Positions 7,101-8,693 of a stretch of DNA of 8,693 nt are shown piece after piece. Source of the DNA: an uncultured Clostridia bacterium (GTDB taxonomy: Bacteria > Bacillota > Clostridia > Peptostreptococcales > Anaerovoracaceae); the NCBI GenBank assembly GCA_934255435.1, contig CAKQNZ010000080.1, positions 1-8,693 of the forward strand. The letters are read 5' to 3'. Below the pieces are notes generated by a model that was not told the DNA's origin, made no database searches, and saw only the letters and a list, made by a program, of their open reading frames with translations. Numbering within the stretch: position 1 is the stretch's first letter; each line of letters starts with the position of its first letter. Position numbers and translations under genes: made by a program.

Positions 7101-8693
7101 CCTTGTTCTTGGTTACAACATCTACATAAAGGACGGCAGCGAATATACAAAGATCAACAAAGAGCTTGTCAAGGATACGAAATACACTGTAAGCGGCCTC
7201 GATACCAACACGGAATATATTTTCGTCGTGACTACAGAGGCATATACCGACATCACAGGCAAGGACAAGTCGAAGACAGCCAACAGCGTGTGGTCTGACG
7301 AAGCTTCCGTCAGGACTCCGAGACAGGGCTACCACATCATACTGACAACCGACAGAGGCGCAACGCTTAAAGCCACAGGCGGTGAAAAGAAAATAAACAG
7401 CGGCGATGAGATATTCGAGGGCGACGCAGTCAGCATAAAGGCTGAGGCCCGTGAAGGCTACACCATCACACAGATACTCCTGAAGAAGGCTGACGGCAGT
7501 GAACTGGATATCACCTCGACAGACGGCATGTTCAGCTTCGTTGTAAAGGGCGATACTGAAATAATCGTCAAGTCAAAGAAGAATGTCGTGGAAAGCGAGA
7601 TAATCTACAGCGCAGGAGCAGGCGGCAGCATCGTGTCAGCTGTATCAGACGGTCACAGCTTCAAGTCCGGAGCCATGATCAGCGATGACGTCACACTTGA
7701 AGCAAAAGCAGACAAAGGATACGTACTCAAGGAATGGCAGATAAAAACAGGCAGCACCGTGCAGACAATAGCAGCCAACGGCAGCAGCACATATACCTTC
7801 GGACCTTTTGCAGCAAAACATGAGATAACAGCTGTCTTCATAGAAAAAGACGATCCTTCAGTAACAAGGACCATAAGCGTGGCCAGCAGCAATGGCGGCT
7901 CTATCAGGATAGCTGACAAAGACGGAAACATCTATAAACCTGAAAACGGCAAGGTGACAGTCAATGTAGGTACGGAGCTGAAGATCAGCGCCATGGCAGA
8001 CCAGCACTACGTCCTGAGATCATGGACCGGAGACTTTGCATCAGTATCAAAGGAAACTACGACGATTTCCCACACGATATACGAAGACATGACCATAGGC
8101 GCAGAATTCTATGCACCTGTCAAGTACAAAGTATACTACGACGTCAACGACAGGAATTCCGGCAGCATCACCACTGACGTGAAACACGGCGGTTCCTATG
8201 TGGAAGATACCGAACTTGTATTCAAGGCAGTGCCTGAAAAGGGATACCGCCTGGAGTACTGGAAGGTCGTAAAAGGCAGCGATGAAAGCAAGGTAGAGAC
8301 AAAAGAACTGAAACCGGAATACGAACTGAAGCTCAATGTGGAAGATACTACAAAAGTAACTGCATGTTTCAAAAAGATCGAAGAGTTCAAACTGACTCTG
8401 AAACCTTCCGACCACGGCACTGTCACAGCAGTCGATCAGAACAGCAAAGACCTCAAAGACGGCGATACTTTCTATTATGGAGACAAGCTGACCATCACAT
8501 CTGAGCCGAAACAGTATCACGAGCTGAAAACGCTCAAAGTAAATGACAAGGAGGTCGCAAACTGCAGTGAAACAGTGGCATACAGCGACATCACTGCTGA
8601 GGCTGAATACCTGAGACTCCTCAGTGAAAATGGCAAAGCATGCCCTGACGTCGAAGTCAAGGTACAGCCGTTGTCACTGAAATACACAGGCAA
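4141..8693 (+). CDS. Large secreted multidomain protein (FG-GAP-like, beta-rich, FN3, InlB-type repeats), C-terminus beyond window
   Basis: 1517 codons are visible with no stop. Residues 1-41 form a Sec signal peptide: basic start (KRRSR), hydrophobic core about 17-34, likely cut after VHA (39-41). Residues 44-640 are FG-GAP-like, with calcium-loop motifs GDYNDDGKD (210-218), GDFDGDGVDD (280-289), GDVDGNGLDE (373-382), a weaker FDGNSQG (515-521) and DNDQDG (594-599), suggesting an incomplete or divergent beta-propeller. Residues 641-950 match no family I recognise and are Ser/Thr/aromatic-rich; 658-689 alternate strictly hydrophobic and polar/small. A fibronectin III domain covers about 957-1060 (PPDPPENLEAE, LTWDAV, GYNIYI, GLDTNTEYIFVV). 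Five InlB-type B-repeats follow (1063 to about 1490), and QPLSLKYTG near the edge may begin an Ig-like domain. It is probably exported and extracellular or wall-attached; any anchor lies outside the window. Adhesin or pore-forming protein are both possible; the function is inference. Confidence 0.95.
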   Translation, partial: MNRPGRSYSKRRSRAGCILMTLVMLFSLWGGMSISTGEVHAAGDYDSIMDPALPEGYDENDSTNPYTNDNQKFLLAENNELMLYTSWNVNKSSKNKWISMTDNYSNGKSMKLAKDSATDKAGWDSVIGDTSASSPSLNYQDSVAFDPSGTGRKDHVAFVGWRSGHNYLWVYDTVNRKASAEFQLPGSFSGGDLNDFNYLTSRNFYTITAGDYNDDGKDTIVVYDPANGSSFSVMEYRYSSSSFTRLGSSQRMLHSVYCSQSGIASVDKIQNKLGCSLTTGDFDGDGVDDLGVISYGQEYDGKSSFSDHRLYAPMVAAVFGDDQDKNSSGSDWSVVSSGHMQTTFAEINKSRETISDEGCDTYESMRSPSISAGDVDGNGLDELVFSGFYSKIKDTGSAASYHKEIDYSKLTAGAVSADRKSINIAGNTLSANEWTKHAARKHSFKARVQIATECVAINGQSAEETVFINGTFYQFTGNGFGKISTSENYFDGDDGYIGPSATAASAVTDVVSGVFDGNSQGREQVMFVIAQREWGAASGNDVYVTLGAMGGSDYDDTNTAKKYYTSNIDGDHYSLSNKGDDTDQYLNLCLAAADNDQDGLLGSYHDKKCIYNDPKTAAVLQGSPLFGDIDDIGGYDDSGETSYSLSTTYEKGTTSGDSVSFGAGFAANVEFSLGASFDAEIKLGYSLDWNKSFENSTATTYTTSFSAQTQDQVIVSRIPVTVYNYDLYKADGTKQEYGYAVSVPGKPVYYQMGIDEYNEFVDEYNKHVDKVSTSKAPVKLKKINKDSIDSSGKYDLPSDNTGNPQNYFSSWAQAGEGATTLSQSPLALSYNTGSSTSEWNKSESSTKSVEMSHGFSFEATVLAGGGFLGNNAKLGGYTSLDYMHTNGSFETSTKESGASGTVQNINESSLISAGLPKAVVRAYGFNWEFGTWKRELTTTSADYTPFFGYRVWNVTMPPDPPENLEAENSDTDGLHSVDLTWDAVDSDLVLGYNIYIKDGSEYTKINKELVKDTKYTVSGLDTNTEYIFVVTTEAYTDITGKDKSKTANSVWSDEASVRTPRQGYHIILTTDRGATLKATGGEKKINSGDEIFEGDAVSIKAEAREGYTITQILLKKADGSELDITSTDGMFSFVVKGDTEIIVKSKKNVVESEIIYSAGAGGSIVSAVSDGHSFKSGAMISDDVTLEAKADKGYVLKEWQIKTGSTVQTIAANGSSTYTFGPFAAKHEITAVFIEKDDPSVTRTISVASSNGGSIRIADKDGNIYKPENGKVTVNVGTELKISAMADQHYVLRSWTGDFASVSKETTTISHTIYEDMTIGAEFYAPVKYKVYYDVNDRNSGSITTDVKHGGSYVEDTELVFKAVPEKGYRLEYWKVVKGSDESKVETKELKPEYELKLNVEDTTKVTACFKKIEEFKLTLKPSDHGTVTAVDQNSKDLKDGDTFYYGDKLTITSEPKQYHELKTLKVNDKEVANCSETVAYSDITAEAEYLRLLSENGKACPDVEVKVQPLSLKYTG
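6061..6330 (+). other. Region encoding an amphipathic beta segment (candidate membrane hairpin)
   Basis: This encodes residues 641-730 of the giant protein. From S658 to W689 every odd residue is hydrophobic or Ala (for example V659, F661, F665, V669, F671, L673, F677, I681, L683, Y685, L687, W689). Every even residue is polar or small (S658, S660, G662, N668, E670, S672, D678, E680, K682, S686, D688). A Ser/Thr-rich strand, STATTYTTSFSAQTQ (696-710), follows. Such patterns occur in the insertion hairpins of aerolysin-type and other beta-pore-forming proteins, but also in long beta-sheets of adhesins. No family-specific motif was recognised. Confidence 0.5.
7327..8610 (+). repeat. Five tandem InlB-type B-repeats, about 88 residues each
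   Basis: The units are residues 1063-1149, 1150-1238, 1239-1326, 1327-1414 and 1415 to about 1490. Each has an early Gly turn (DRGATL, AGGSIV, NGGSIR, NSGSIT, DHGTVT). A mid strand with Ala/Pro-x-x-Gly-Tyr-like ends follows (AREGYTI, ADKGYVL, ADQHYVL, PEKGYRL, PKQYHEL), and each unit closes on a strand such as ITAVF, TIGAEF or VTACF. A Trp just after the middle block is present in units 2-4 (W1199, W1295, W1374) and replaced by aliphatic residues in 1 and 5. DNA identity between units is low, so these are old repeats. Such domains are usually extracellular spacers or binding modules in Bacillota surface proteins. Confidence 0.75.

Noticed and set aside
8047..8520. Minus-strand open frame of 157 codons
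   Set aside because: It lies wholly antisense to the InlB-type repeats of the giant gene and lacks a ribosome binding site or domain pattern.

Overview
The window looks like a low-to-mid GC Bacillota (Firmicutes) chromosome, probably an anaerobic clostridial lineage. The basis is strong GGAGG-type ribosome binding sites, frequent ATA (Ile) and AGA/AGG (Arg) codons in all genes, a pair of YhgE/Pip membrane proteins, and a very large Sec-secreted protein with FG-GAP, fibronectin III and InlB-like repeats. Placement below phylum is inference. I see no RNA genes, insertion sequences or CRISPR arrays, and no composition break between the genes.

Layout. (1) Minus strand, 1-1249: N-terminal 416 residues of a YhgE/Pip-domain membrane protein, running off the left edge. 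(2) Minus strand, 1246-3786: a complete 846-residue YhgE/Pip paralogue lying upstream of (1) and overlapping it by ATGA, so the two form one coupled operon. (3) 3787-4140: an AT-rich divergent intergenic region. It carries a good minus-strand promoter whose -10 sits inside a perfect 6-3-6 inverted repeat, weaker plus-strand promoter candidates, a 14-bp palindrome and short repeats. (4) Plus strand, 4141-8693: a secreted giant protein, 1517 residues visible and open at the right edge.

The YhgE/Pip pair are inner-membrane proteins with large external helical regions (family knowledge: Pip and YueB serve as phage receptors; EsaA/YueB are type VII secretion components). The giant protein has a Sec signal peptide, an FG-GAP-like region with calcium-loop motifs, then an unassigned region, one fibronectin III domain and five tandem InlB-type B-repeats of about 88 residues. 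The unassigned region contains an uninterrupted run of about 31 residues alternating hydrophobic and polar/small, which is the pattern of a membrane-inserting beta-hairpin, and a second related segment sharing a WNKS motif. This is the most interesting part of the window: a candidate secreted pore-forming or adhesin protein. A functional link between it and the divergent YhgE/Pip operon rests on position alone.
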